Source: Prorocentrum cordatum (lineage: Eukaryota > Sar > Dinophyceae > Prorocentrales > Prorocentraceae). From it: DNA of 64,000 nt. The notes below the pieces were generated by a model. That model worked only from the letters and a program-made list of their open reading frames with translations. It made no database searches and was not told where the DNA came from. Location: contig CAUYUJ010007435.1 of the NCBI GenBank assembly GCA_963575745.1, positions 40,139 to 104,138 on the forward strand. Reading direction: 5' to 3'. How positions within the stretch are numbered: the stretch's first letter is position 1; every line of letters starts with the position of its first letter. Below, in pieces: positions 33,801 through 46,002 of this stretch. The position numbers and the translations under genes are program-made.

Positions 33801-33900
33801 CCCGTGCGAGCGTGGCTTCCGCGCCCGGCGCGGCATCAACGTCCGCGGCCGCGCCCCGTCGGACGTCGCGGCCATGCCGCTCCTCGTGATTAGCGACCCC
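30846..33900. other. About 3 kb without a recognised gene
   Basis: Apart from a CA/GC-rich dinucleotide-like stretch at 31915-32000 (ACACACGC, GCGCGCGCAC), this is low-copy sequence. Positions 31590-31890 are less GC-rich than their surroundings and hold a 101-codon plus-strand frame (LEGASFIVLRIIDESGVFND inside it) with no recognised domain. Positions 33055-33120 hold a CCACGGGGCCCCCCAGGA tandem. On the minus strand at 33600-33940 an Ala-rich frame reads like protein (DEAAAGLLEQGAVDESGPFA), possibly linked to the fragment at 34740-35150. No RNA gene was found. Confidence 0.35.
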
Positions 33901-34739
33901 CGCCGTGGGCAAATGGCAACGGAGCTCGGCTGCCCACGTCATGTGTTATCCGTCAAGCGGGCGGCCCCCGAAACTGAAGAGCTCGTCCTCGACGGGTAGC
34001 CACGCGCGCAGGCAGATGCCTGCGCCCGCCCCGCCAAAGCAACATGCGAGTGCAATGCGCAAGTCGACCCTCTGCTTCCGGCGAATCGGCCCGCGCGCGC
34101 ACCGGCCGCCGCGCGCCTGCGCGCGGGCGCGCTCTGCGCAAACAGCTCTGGCATCCGCGTCGGGAAATTGCTGGCGAGCGCTGCGATAACGCGCCGCCAC
34201 CTACGCTGGCGCGGCAGCGCAAAGCGGAGCAACCGCCGCAACAGCGGCAGGTCCACGCGCTGCCCGGCTAGCCGAGGGGCCCGGCTCTCGGCCGTGCCCG
34301 GCCGGATGCCGCGTGAGATGACGCCCTGATCGCCTTGCCAGGGGACGCCGGCAGCCTGGCGCGCAAGGGCCCCCGCGCTCAGCCACCCGCGCTGCGTGGA
34401 GGCACGCGCGCAGACTGCGGCCACTCTGCGAACGCGCAGAACAGGGCGCCCCAGAGGGGGTCCCCATTGGAATTCGCTTGCCCACGCAATCGTGCGCAAG
34501 TGCGACGCGTAAATCCGCGGCGTTGGCGGTGCTGTTCTGCGCGCGGGCCGTTCTTGGACCGCCGAGCCCGCCGCGGCCTGGAGGTCGGCGCCAGCTGCGC
34601 AGGCTTCAGCCACGGCGGCCAACGCCGCCCGCGTGGGCGCCGCGTCTGGGTGCATCTGGTTACGCCCCCTGTCTCTGCTGAGCGCGACCATCGTGCCCCA
34701 ATTGCGCTTGCTAGTCGCATGGGTAAAAGGGTCGAAGAC

Positions 34740-35150
34740 TCCCCAGCGCGCGCCCCCAGCGCCTCGGCCGTTACTTCCCGGCCTCCGTCGTCCTCTTTCT
34801 AAGCTGGGCGTGAGGTGCTTCAGATTCTCCTCGCTGGCTTTCTTAGCGGAGTTCGCGTGCTTTTGGGTCCTTTTGGGCCGTTCTTCAGTGTCCTCGGCAC
34901 CGGGCCCCTTGGTCTCCATGCCGTCTAGTTCAGTGAGTAGCAAGCCAATCTTCTTCTTGATGGCCGCAACGCTTCTCTGAGCCCGGTTCTCTCTGCTGGT
35001 CGCCCGCGGACGAAGCGCCCGCGCCGTGTCGGCGACTTTCTGCGCCATTATCTCCCTGAGGTGGTCTTTGCGTCCATGGCGAAGCGCGTCGCGTTCTTCA
35101 GTTCGCGGCTCCGCTCCCTGAGAGTATCGGGCGAAGCTGGGAAGGGGCCC
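34740..35150 (-). CDS. Possible charged helical protein fragment, unknown
   Basis: On the minus strand the frame is open from about 35150. It carries EERDALRHGRKDHLREI, then an ATG at 35048 (MAQKVADTARALRPRATSRE), IKKKIGLLLTELDGMETK, and a Lys/Glu-rich helix ending near 34790 (NSAKKASEENLKHLTPSL). This part has a normal mix of residues and less low-complexity than its neighbours. Beyond it the frame stays open to 33939 but becomes Ala/Arg-rich and unconvincing, so an intron or frameshift is likely. No domain is recognised. It could equally be part of a retroelement's first open reading frame. Confidence 0.3.
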
Positions 35151-35265
35151 TCCCTTCTCTTATGGCGATTCGCCTATTTCCCAGCCATCCTGTGGTGTTG
35201 GGTCCACGTTTTGAAGAGACAGCAACCCGCGTTCCGCCTCCTCCTCCTCCCGCTGCCCCTTCCCT

Positions 35266-35362
35266 CCTCCTCCTCCTCCTCCTCCTCCTCTCATCGTCGT
35301 CATCGTCATCGTCATCGCCGTCGTCATCATCATCATCATCATCATCATCTTCGTCGCCCGTT
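35266..35362. repeat. CTC then CAT/GTC microsatellite
   Basis: CTC at 35266-35292, then CATCGTCATC triplets to 35362. Confidence 0.9.
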
Positions 35363-35363
35363 G

Positions 35364-35790
35364 CAGCGCACCCCTCGCGCGTTTCGTGGCCCCGCAGGGA
35401 GCTCCGCCTAAGGTCCCAGTGGCGCAGTTCGCATGGCGGCGCTGCCCCATTTCGGCGCGCCCCTCGCGCGTTTCGTGGTCCCACAGGGAGCCCCGCCTAA
35501 GGTCCCAGTTTCGCAGTTCGCATGGCGCTGCCGCTTCATTTGGCATGCCCCTCTTAGTTTCGTGGCATTATAAGGAGCTCCACCTAAGGCCCCAGTGGCG
35601 CAATTCGCATGGCGGCGCCGCCCCACTTTGGCGCGCCCCTCGCGCGTTTCGTGGCGGCGCAGAGAGCTCCACCTATGACCCCAGTGGCTGCGCCGCCCCA
35701 TTTTGGCGCGCCCCTCGCGCAATTCGTGGCGCCATAAGGAGGGCCCCACCTAAGGTCCCACAGACAGGCGCTTCGTGGCCCCGTTAAAAA
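35364..35790 (+). repeat. Tandem repeat, about 90-bp unit, five copies
   Basis: Each unit carries GCGCGCCCCTCGCGCGTTTC, GTGGC, a GGAGCTCC[AG]CCTAAGG block, CCCAGTGGCGCAGTTCGCAT and GGCGGCGCCGCCCCATTTTG. The third unit is degraded at its start and the fourth and fifth are shortened. It directly follows the CAT microsatellite. Confidence 0.9.
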
Positions 35791-38635
35791 ATCCACCGGC
35801 GCGATGCTAACAGCGGCGGCATTCGCAACTGCGCGCAGTCAGGCGGCGCGCGCGCGGCCGGGCTGGCCGGCGCTGCCGCCGCAGCCAGCGGGGCCAGACG
35901 AGCCTGCAGGCTGCCCCGCGGCGCCGCGAGCGGCTCGGCGGCGGCTGCGAGAACGGGCGCGTCGGCAGCCGGAGCGGCTGGCGCCTTCCGCCCTGACTGG
36001 GCGGCGCGCTGCGCGACGGCGCGGAGCCGCTCGAGCGGCGGGGGCCGCGTCTCCGCCCCGTGCAGTTTCCTCTTCGCGCCAGCGCGCCGGCGGGCGCGCG
36101 CGAGCCGAAGCGGCTGCTCCAGTCCTCGCGTGCTGGAGCTCCTCCGCGCACTCCTCGCCCTCGTCTCATCGTCGCCCGCCCTCCCCGCCCCTGCGCCTTG
36201 GCTGGGGCGCCCCGAGAAAATCAGGGGGGGGCGCGGGCGGCGCGCCCAGCGCCCCCGCGCCCGGGCGCGCCAGCGGGCGTCCTCGAGAGGAGCGCGTCGG
36301 GTTGGGCCCCTCCGCGCCCCGCGGCGCCCCCTCATTGACACCTTCTCTCCTGGCGGGGGGGGGGTGCGATGGGGGGGGGGGGGGGGGGGCGGGTGCAGGC
36401 GGAGGAGGAGAAACCGAGAAACGACGACGCGACGCGACATTCCCCCCCGCCGCGCGCGCGCCGGCTAGCGCCCCGCGGCGGCGGCCGAGACCGAGTCGAG
36501 CGGATTTGATTGAACGCGTGCGTATTCGAACCGCGCCCTGATGTCGCGGCGACAGGGCAGCAGGGCAGGTCGTGGATGGCCCCCACCACGCGCGCTGCGC
36601 ATGGGGAGTTGGCACATCGTTTGACGCGCCCACCACTGGCTGCCATGTTGTCTCCGAAACAGAACTCGCTGCGTGAGCGCGGCCGGTCGCCCCGCAGACG
36701 ATATGGCAATCCATCGCGCCTCTGCGCCATTGATGGCGCGCTCTCCGCGCGGACCTGCGGTCGCTGGCGCGGGCGGGGGCGCGACGACGCTGAAACCCAC
36801 TTGCGTGCTCCGGCCGGGAACGACGAGGAGGGCTGCTGCCCGCTCCGAGGCGAGGGCCGCGTCGCCGCGCAGCACTCCGACCGGGGCGCCAGCTTCAAGC
36901 AACTGCGCAGCGCGCGGCGGGCCGCTGCGCGGGAGGGCCGCCTGCGCGTGCGAGGCTGCCTGCGCGGGCGGCGGCCGCGCGCCTGCCTTCTGGATTGCGC
37001 CCGCATTCCCCGGCGCCTCAAAAAGCTGTCGCCCGGCGCGCGCGCCATCTTTGCCGCGGAGGCCGCGCGGGGCGGGCGCGAGCCCTCCCGCGCGCGTCGA
37101 CGCTGCGCCGGCCAGCGGGCGGGCGCGAGCCAACTCTTCGCGCTCCCGCGCCGAAGGGCTTGCGCGGGCAGCCGCGGGCGCCGGCGCGCGGGCCCCCCCC
37201 GCGAGAAGTAAACAAAAGACAAAAATATTTCGCAATCGTCGCGCTGGGGCTTTTCTCCGCCTGCCCTGTGCTCAGGGGTCTTCGAGAACTCCGTTGTTGC
37301 AAAACGCGCGCTGGCTGCGCGCCGGGAGGGCTCCCGCGACCAGGACTCGTCGGGCAAGTCGTCGGCTCTGACGGAAAACCACCTGTTGAGGATGCCGCCT
37401 GAACTCTGGCGCGCCGCAGTCGCGTCTGTCGCGGCGCCGCCCTGGCCGAAATCTTCCGAGAGCAGCTCGCGCACTGCTGCTTGCTTCTCCTGTGGGCGCC
37501 AGAACAGCTGCGCCGCGCGAGCGGGGTCGCGGCGGCGACCGACCTGGCGGCGCGCTTTGCGCGGGTCGCCCTTGCGCCCCGCTGGCGGGGCCCCGCGGGC
37601 ATGCTGGGAAGCCGCCAGTTGCGACGGAATCGCTGTCAGAGCGGTCGATTTTCCTCGGCGGCGGCCCGCGCCGAGTTAATGCAGCAGCCCCCCCGGGAGT
37701 CGGAGGCGCCAGCGCGCGCGCGCACTCCCGCCGAAAAAGACGACGCAGCGGCCTCTTCGTCAGACCACGGTCGCTGCTGAAAGGGGACCTTCCTGCATGA
37801 GACCACCATTGGCCCTCCGCCCCCGCCAGAGGGGGGAAATTCGACCGGCGTCGCGGGGGCCAGCGACCCCGTCGACTTAGCTTGCGCGCCCTGGCGCTAG
37901 ATTTCCTTTGGAAAAAATTGCTCCGATGCATCTTGTCGACGAGCTCAAGGTGGCGATTTTGGCTGTGCGCCAACAGCCGCTCTGCGGTCCATCCCGGTTT
38001 CGCCCCTCACGCACGCGGGAAAATGCCTGGTGCGACAGGTGCGCCGGCGTCGCGGAGCCCCCCGTGCAGCCCCTGTAAAAAGGCGACGGCTGGAGAATCA
38101 ATGGGGCGAAGGGGACGGAGGAAAAGGAAAAAAGGTAATGGCGAAGCCTCTTGGGGCAGGGTCCGCCGCCGCCGGGCGCGTCGGCTCCTCGCGCAGTTCG
38201 CTTTTCCACGCTTTCAACAGCGTCAGCCGCTAAAGGCGCACCTACCCGATGGCGTGGCCAAGCTGGCGCTGGGCCACGAGTGCAACGGCTGTGCCGTCGG
38301 CGATGATGGACTGATGGCCATGCGGATGTTCCCCATCTGCAGCCGAACGAATCGATGCCTCCAAATGCTGCGCCGGGAGAGGCCGCGAGCTGGCAGCGCC
38401 GCTGCAACACTGGCGCAGCGCAGATCTGAGTGCATGTGCGCGCCTGTATTGTATTATCGCAATATATACATAGTGCGTTATTCTGATACCAGATTGTACG
38501 ATAAGATTTCATGCCGATTTTTCATACTTGAAATTGCCTTGTGACACCTGAGCCCTATAACAAGGCTTCACGTCCTGTTATAAGACGCGTGCCGATAACA
38601 TAGTATCAGCGGCTTCAGCTGGCAATCCCCAACCC
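35791..38635. other. Very GC-rich region without a recognised gene
   Basis: Open frames of 200-380 codons overlap on both strands at 35800-37900, which is what extreme GC content produces; none carries a domain or a leader signal. A G run lies at 36353-36390. Positions 38440-38620 are AT-richer, with a small hairpin (TATAACA and TGTTATA, near 38557 and 38577). Confidence 0.4.
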
Positions 38636-38870
38636 TCAGGGCCCAAGGCCCGCAATCTGGGCCAGAAGGCCGAAATCGAAGACACACGCAAGATTGAAAC
38701 AGTCAGCTCGTCGGAGACCTAAGACTTCCCCCCGCTGCACCCTTCCCTGTCCCCCTCCCCCCCAAATCGCCTGCTCGAGCAAGTCCTCGGCCAGCGCGGC
38801 GGCGAGGGCATGCCGGCCGGCAGCAGCGTCGCCGCTCGCATCGCCCGGGGCATCCCCGGCCTTCTGGGTC
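38636..38870 (-). CDS. Possible C-terminal exon fragment, unknown
   Basis: The minus frame, emerging from the GGGA microsatellite at 38880, reads AGRHALAAALAEDLLEQAIW, then VFDFGLLAQIAGLGP before a stop at 38636. It looks more protein-like than its neighbours but has no recognised domain and no start of its own. Confidence 0.2.
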
Positions 38871-38879
38871 GTCGGGGGA

Positions 38880-38911
38880 AGGAGCGAGGGAAGGGAGGAA
38901 CGAGAGGGAGG

Positions 38912-38950
<39 letters not shown>

Positions 38951-39312
38951 AGCGAAGGAAGGATAGAGGGAGGGAGGGAGGGGAGGGGGCGAGGGGAGGG
39001 AGGAGACAGAGGGAGAGAGGGGTGGAGGGAGCGAGGGAAGGGAGGAGGGACAGGGAGGGGAGGAGCGAGGCCGCCGGCGAGGAGGAGGAAGGAGCGGGAG
39101 GGAGGCAGGGAAGGGACGGGGGGGAGGAGGAACATGAGGAGGAGAATGACGAGGAGGGGAAGGACGAGGAGGGAACGGGGGAGGAGGAGGAGGAGGAGGA
39201 GGAGGAGGAGGAGGAGGAGGAGGAGGAGGAGGAGGAGGAGGAGGAGGAGGAGGAAGAGGGGGAGAAAGAGGAGGATGATGAGGATGAGGAGGAGGAGGAG
39301 GCGGAGGTGGAG
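38880..39312. repeat. GGGA/GA and GGA microsatellites
   Basis: GGGA and a GAGAGA run at 38880-39120, then GGA at 39180-39312. Confidence 0.95.
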
Positions 39313-40494
39313 GTGAGCATTGGGTAGGGCCGCGGGCGCGGCCCTTTGGCGGCACCTCCCGCTCAAGAGTGCCTGGGGGGCAGCTCGCCACCTGTCGCAG
39401 GGGTCTGGTGCCGCAGCGCCACGGCGCCACTCGATCCGACAGGCCCCATGGGGGGGGGGACCCATCCTGGGGCACCCTCCTTACAGTCGGGGGCTTGACC
39501 TAAGGAACCCTAAATAAGGAACGAAGCCCCTTTTTTTCTCTGAGTTAAACTTCGATTTCCGATCGAAAGCATAAGGACAACCTGAGGCAAACTGTGAAGC
39601 ACTTAAGGAACGCGGAGCCCCTCCCCAACGAAAAGGGTTCCTTCTTCAGGGCCCCGACAACACCCCACCGTGACCACAAGATGGCCCAGTTGTACCGGCC
39701 CCATATCCCTGGGGAGCGGGAATCCCTGGGGCAGAGGAAGGCTACAGCTGGGGCCCCGACATGTGGCGGGGGGGACGAAGGGATCCCTCCAGAAGGGCTC
39801 CAGGGGACTCCCGTGCCGGGCGGACGCCAGAAACACAGGGTGGGGATGGGCAGCGCGAGAGCTCACGCTCACCACCACTGGGGCCTCGCCACCCGAATGC
39901 CACCGCAGGACGCAACTGCGGGGCGAAGAGAGAAGGCTGGAGGAGGCCCCTCCGCGGCGACCCCCCCGCCCTCACCCCAGCTCGGCCTCGGGACGCGGCC
40001 CGGCCTGCGGGGAGGGAGGGGAGGAAAGAGAGGGAGGAGGAAGAAGAAGGGAGGAAAGAGAGAGGGAGGGAGGAAAGAGAGGGAGGGAGGGAGGAAGAGA
40101 CAGAGGGAGGGGAGACAGCCGACGATGATTTTTCCAGTCCTGGCGTTTTTCCTCGGTTCTGGCCCTCGGGGGCGCGCCATCGGGCACCTGAGCCCTCAGA
40201 AAAAAAAACCTGGTACGACGAGCTTGCCTGGGGGAGATCTGGAGACCCGGGAACAACAGATCCGCCGACGCCCGCTTGCTGGGGGTGAAAAGGCGTGCGA
40301 GACGCGTGGCTGTCCCCCTCCCCCCAGGGTCCAAAATGCATGTTTACGGGGGGGGGGAGGGGGGGGGGCACGAGCTCCTCAGCGCACCTCTGGGGCCATC
40401 GGAGCCCCCAGATCCACACTCTGTCGCATCGTAGTTGCTCAAGATGCCTTCCAGGAGGGCTTAAGAGGGGCTCCTCCACTCTAGATAGGCCTCA
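39313..40494. other. Unrecognised sequence
   Basis: A GGGA-rich patch lies at 40008-40118 and G runs near 40350. No gene or RNA motif is recognised. Confidence 0.4.
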
Positions 40495-40990
40495 CGGACT
40501 CCGAATATTGTCTCAAGACAGTCCCAAGATTCCCCCAAAACGTCCCAGGAGGGCTGCAAGAACTCCAAGAAGGCCCCATGAAGCAACTACAAAACATTGA
40601 TTTTCTACGGGTGTTCAATGATTTCCCCGTTCTCGCCTTGTCGGAGCTGCGAAAATCCACAAACGGCCCGAGGGGTTTCCTAAACGAGCCCAAGGCGGCC
40701 CAAGAAGCCCCCAAGAGGGCCCCAAGACAGCCCAATTGGCAATTGGCCACAGGAGGGCAGGTCCCTAAGACGACCCAGGACGCCCTCAAGAGGGTGCCAA
40801 TAAAGGGGAATTCGACAGGTCCCCTGGCGCCCTCTCCCACAACATGTCTCCCAAGACCTCCAACATGCCCCCCAGAAACTTCCGCGAACCCCCAAAGGGA
40901 CGACATGAGGCCCCTGGGAGCCATGATAATGCTTCCCACAAGCCCCCCCCGAGCCTCCAATAACCACCCAAAGCGCCAAAAATGACCCCA
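40495..40990 (+). repeat. Degenerate CCAAGANGGCC array, block 2
   Basis: Units such as CCCAAGGCGGCCCAAGAAGC and CCCAAGACAGCCC. An AT-richer break at 40585-40660 (TTGATTTTCTACGGG, GATTTCCCCGTTCTCG) resembles those at 22.9 and 59.7 kb. Confidence 0.8.
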
Positions 40991-41199
40991 AGAAACTTCC
41001 AAACGACTTCATCGTTTTCGTCCCTCCTCCTCCTCCTCCTCCTTCTCCTTCTCCTCCTCATTGGCTCAACCATAATTCATTCATTCATGCATTGATGGCA
41101 AGAAGGTTGAAGCCCGAACTCGTCCTCTTCCTCCTCCTCCTATTCCTCCATCCTTTTCCTTCGTACATGTTAGCCTTCGTAGGCCCCAAGCACTTTTCA

Positions 41200-42596
41200 A
41201 GCAGTATATCGTGTACAACCTATATGAGTACGTATATGTGGTGGCACTATGTAGTGCAATAGCTGCGCTGCAATATGTTTGGCGCCATCTATGTGGTGTA
41301 ATCCACTCTGCGGAACTTGGAGTCGTCATCTCCACTGCTCGCGCAAACATCCCACCCACCCACCCGCAACTTGGTTTGCAAAAACCTGTTAAGACCGACT
41401 ACGACGACACCGACGACAACGACTAGGACGACACCGACGACGTCTCCGACGACTTCGACGACGACAACGACGCCGACGCCGACGACGACGAAGACGACAA
41501 CGACGCCAACGAAGGCGACGACGAGGAAGGAGGAAGGACGACGACGGCGACAACGACGACAACGACGAAGGAGGAGGGGGGACGGTGACGACGCGAACGA
41601 CGACGAAGGAGGAAGGACGGCGACGCCGACGACGACAACGACGAGGGAGGAGGGAAGACGACGACGACAACGACGACGACGACGGCGACGACATAGGAGG
41701 GACGACGATGAGACGCCGACGACGGACGACGACGACGACGACGTGGGAGGAGGAGGAAGGACGACCACGGCGACAAGGACGATGGAAACGACCACGACGC
41801 CAAAGAGGACGACGACGACAAACAGGAGAAAAGACAGAGGATGACATAGGCGACGACGACGACGACGCGGGAGGAGGGAGGACGGCGACGACGACGACGA
41901 CGACGACGCAAAAGCGCGCGCGCACGCTTTTGTTGAAAATCCGTGTTGCGAAACCTTGGGTTCTTGTAGGTTTTTTGGACGCACGATTTTGAGATCCTTC
42001 CGAAACCGATGGGTTTTGAAGGTTTTCGGCATACGTCCGCGACGACGCGCGCGTCTGCACTTCGTCCCTTTTTTTGCAGAGGATTCTCGCGACGGCACAC
42101 GCGTAAGGGCGTTCGACAGATTTCGACATGCGCGCGCGCACGAAGCCCGTTTGGTAGCATTTTGTGAAAATCTTGAACAACCTATGGTTTTCTAGAGATT
42201 TCGCAAGAGCTCGCGCGGAAGTTTTTTTAGCAAATCCGTGTTGCGAAACCATGTGTTTTTGTATGTTTTTCGGAAACTCGATTGCGAAATCCTTCCGGCA
42301 CCGAAGGTTTTTGAAGGATTTCGGCATGCGCGCGCCACGACGCGCGCGTGTTCACTTCGTCCCATTTTTTGCAAGGGATTCGTGAAAAAGTGTTATGTTA
42401 GAAAAGAAAATGTCCCCGCATAGTGTTATTTGGCAGGGAACCGCAGGGGGGGGGATACCGGCTTGGCTGGGATGGTATGAATTCAAATTTAAGGTGGACA
42501 TGTGGTCAGAATCGTATGTGATTTACAGCGCGCGCGGGGGACCCGATAAGTCTGGGGGGGGGGGTAGAATCTATTAGTCTTTTAGAAAGGAGAATC
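41200..42596 (+). repeat. Composite GAC-satellite element, copy A
   Basis: Order: TGGTGCAATCTATG-type minisatellite (41200-41320); leader CCACTGCTCGCGCAAACATC and CCCACCCACCCGCAA (41332-41375); GAC/CGA satellite (41395-41910); body beginning GCGCGCGCACGCTTTTGTTG (41914). The body holds two diverged half-units of about 295 bp (first near 41935, second near 42232), each with GTGTTGCGAAACC, TTTTTGAAGGATTTCGGCAT-like, GCGCGC-GACGACGCGCGCGT-like and TGCACTTCGTCCC-like segments. The 3' part contains GGCTTGGCTGGGATGGTATG and ends GTAGAATCTATTAGTC...GGAGAATCC at 42596. No conserved frame across copies. Confidence 0.9.
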
Positions 42597-42624
42597 CACT
42601 TCGACTGTCTTGAAGCTGTCCTCT

Positions 42625-43320
42625 CCACTGCTCGTGCAAACATTCCACCCTCCCACCCGCAACTTGGTCGCAAGACATCTTCAGACAAGACCGTGACGGT
42701 AGGTACTGCGTGGCAATTGGCCACGACACCGATGCCGACGACGACAGCGACATCGACGACGACGGCGCCGCCGACATCGACTGCGACGACACCGACGACG
42801 TCTCCAATGTTTTCGACGACGACAACGACGACGACGACACCGACGACGACGACAACGACGCCGACGACGACGACGAAGACGACGACGACGTCGCCAACGG
42901 AGACGACGACGAGGGAGGAGAAAAAACGACGACGGCGACAACGACGACAACGACGATGGAGGAGGGAAGACGTCGACGACGCCAACGACGAAGAAGGAGG
43001 AAGGACGGTGACGCCGACGACGACAACGACGAGGGAGGAGGGAAGACGACGACGATGACAACGACGACGAAGACGACGACGACGGCGACGAAATAGGAGG
43101 GACGACGACGAGACGCCGACGACGGACGACGACGACGAGGGAGGAGGATAACGACGAGGGAGGAGTGAAGACCACGACGACGACGACGACGACGACGACG
43201 CGACGAAATAGGAGGGACAACGACGAGACGCCGACGAAGACAACGAGGGAGGAAGGACGACCACGGCGACAACGACGACGGAAACGACGACGACGCCAAA
43301 GACGACGAGGAAAGACAGAA

Positions 43321-43355
<35 letters not shown>

Positions 43356-44070
43356 GGGAGGAGGGAGGACGACGACGACGACGACGCAAGAGCGCGCGCG
43401 CACAATTTTGTTGAAAACCCGTGTTGCGAAACCTTGTGTTTTTGTAGGTTTTTTGGACGCACGATTTCGACATTCTTCCGAAACCGAAGGTTTTTGAAGG
43501 ATTTCGGCATACGCCCGCGACGACGCGCGCGTCTGCACTTCGTCCCATTTTTTGCAGAGGATTCTCGCGACGGCACACGCGCAAGAGCGTTCGACAGATT
43601 TCGACATGCGCGCGCGCGAAGCCCGTTTGGTAGCATTTTGTGAAAATCTGGGAAAACCTATGGTTTTCTTAAGATTTCGCAAGAGCTCGCGCGTAAGTTT
43701 TTTTTGAATCAGTGTTGCGAGATCATGTGTTTTTATATGTTTTTTGGAAATTCAATTTTGAAATCTCTCCGGAACCGAAGGTTTTTTAAGGATTTCGGCA
43801 TGCGCGCGCCACGACGCGCGCGTGTGCACTTCGTCCCATTTTTTGCAAGGGATTCGTGAAAAAGTGATATGTTAGAACAAAACATGTCACCGCATAGTGT
43901 TTTTTACAAGGGAACCGCAGGGGGGGGGAACCCGGCTTGGCTGGGATGGTATGAATTCATATTTAGGATGGACATGTGGTCAGAATCATATGTAATTTAC
44001 AGCACGCGCGGGGGGGCCGATAAGTCCGGGGGGGGGTAGAATCTATTAGTCTTTTAGAAAGGAGAATCTA
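42625..44070 (+). repeat. Composite GAC-satellite element, copy B
   Basis: Leader CCACTGCTCGTGCAAACATT at 42625, GAC satellite at 42725-43388, body from 43391 with the two half-units (about 43415 and 43705), ending GTAGAATCTATTAGTC...GGAGAATC near 44070. It follows copy A after only about 30 bp and has no minisatellite between. Confidence 0.9.
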
Positions 44071-44079
44071 GGCTCTTAT

Positions 44080-44395
44080 ACTTGTTGCGATATACATGTA
44101 TATATACACATACACATGCGGTTATAAGATTGTGTGATCTACAGTGTACTATCTATGTGATGTGATTTATGTCTGATCATAGGTGGGACGCTACATGTGT
44201 TACAACCTCTGCGATTACATATCTGCGATGCAACATATGTGTTGCAACTTAGGTGGTGCCATCTACGTCGTGCAATCCATGTGGTGCAACCCATGTGGTG
44301 AAATAGATGCAGTGCAACCTATGCGGAGCAGTCCATGTGGTGCAATCCATGTGGTTCGACCTATGTTGTGCAATTAATTTCTGTTCGCAATGAGT
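44080..44395 (+). repeat. TA-rich spacer and TGGTGCAATCCATG minisatellite
   Basis: ATACATGTATATATACAC at about 44090, then degenerate 15-16 bp units (GTGGTGCAATCCATG, GTGCAACCTATG) up to the leader of copy C. Confidence 0.85.
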
Positions 44396-44403
44396 TGTCC
44401 ACT

Positions 44404-44973
44404 CCACTGCTCGCACAAACATCCCACCCACCCACCCGCAACTGGGTTAGCAAAATCTCTTAAGACCGTGAGGGTGGGTACCAAATGGCACTTGGCAACG
44501 ACAGCGACGCCGACGACGACAACGACAACGACGACGACGCCGCCGACGACTACGACGACACCGACGACGTCTCCAACGACTTCGACGACGACAACGACCA
44601 CGACGACGACGACGACACCGACGACGACGACGCCGACGCCGACGACGACGATGACAACGACGACGACGATGACGACGCCGACGACGACGACAACGACGAC
44701 GCCGACGACGACGATGACGTCAACGACGACGACGCCGACGTCGACGACGACGAAGACGACGACGACGACGCCGACGTCGAGGACGACGAAGACGACGACG
44801 CCGACGCCGACGACGACGAAGACGACGACGACGTCGCCAACGAAGACGACGACGCGGGAGGAGGGAGGACGACGACGGCGACAACGACGACGGCGACGAC
44901 AACGACGAGGGAGGAGGAAGGACGGCGACGACGCGAACGACAACGACGAGGGAGGAGGGAAGACGACGACGAC

Positions 44974-45007
<34 letters not shown>

Positions 45008-45909
45008 ACGAAATAGGAGGGACGACGACGAGTCGCCGACGACGGACGACGACGACGACGAGGGAGGAGGAGGAAGGACGACCACGGCGACAACGACGAC
45101 GGAAACGACCACGACGCCAAAGAGGACAACGACGACGAACACGAGGAAAGACAGAGGACGACGTAGGTGACGACGACGACGACGCGGGAGGAGGGAGGAC
45201 GGCGACGACGACGACGACGACGCAAGAGCGCGCGCGCGCGCACGATTTTGTTGAAAATCCGTGTTGCGAAACCTTGTGTTTTTGTAGGTTTTTTTGACAC
45301 ACGATGTTGAAATCCTGCCGAAACCGACGGGTTTTGAAGGATTTCGGCGTACGCGCGCGACGACGCGCGCGTCTGCACTTCGTCTCATTTTTTTGCAGAG
45401 GATTCTCGCGACGGCACACGCGCAATGGCGTTCGACAGATTTCGACATGCGCGCGCGCGAAGCCCGTTTGGTAGCATGTTGTGACAATCTTGAACCACCT
45501 ATGGTTTTCTTAGGATTTCGTAAGAGCTCGCGCGTAAGCTTCTTTAGCACATCAGTGTTGCGAAACCTTGTTTTTGTATGTTTTTTTGGAAACTCGATTG
45601 CGACATCCTTCCGACACCGACGGTTTTTGAAGGATTTCAGCATGCGCGCGCGACGACGCGCGCGTGCGCACTTCGTCCATTTTTTGCGACGGATTCGTGA
45701 AAAACATGTCATGTTAGAACAAAACATGTCCCCGCGTATTGTTTTTTACATGGGAAGCTCAGGGGGACCGATCCCGGCCCCCCTGGGATAGTGTGAATTC
45801 ATGTTTAGGATGGACATGTGGCCATCATCATCTGATTTTTAACATACCCGAAAGGGGGGGGGATAACGCCGGGGGGGTAGAGTCTATTTATGTTTCGACA
45901 GGAGAATCC
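44404..45909 (+). repeat. Composite GAC-satellite element, copy C
   Basis: Leader CCACTGCTCGCACAAACATC at 44404, GAC satellite at 44500-45225, body from 45228 with half-units near 45246 and 45545, ending GTAGAGTCTATTTATG...GGAGAATCC at 45909. The alternating GCGCGCGACGACGCGCGCG core near 45351 is palindromic. The minisatellite resumes at 45910-45990. Confidence 0.9.
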
Positions 45910-46002
45910 ATCTGGTGCAATCGATGAGGTGCAGTATATGCGGTGCACCCTGTGTGGTGCAACCTATTTGGTGCAATCTATGCAGCGCAATCCAACGGCG
46001 GC

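Noticed and set aside
36332-37474. 380-codon minus frame in the GC-rich block
   Set aside because: The first codon is GTG, not ATG; overlapping frames of similar length exist on both strands; composition alone explains it.
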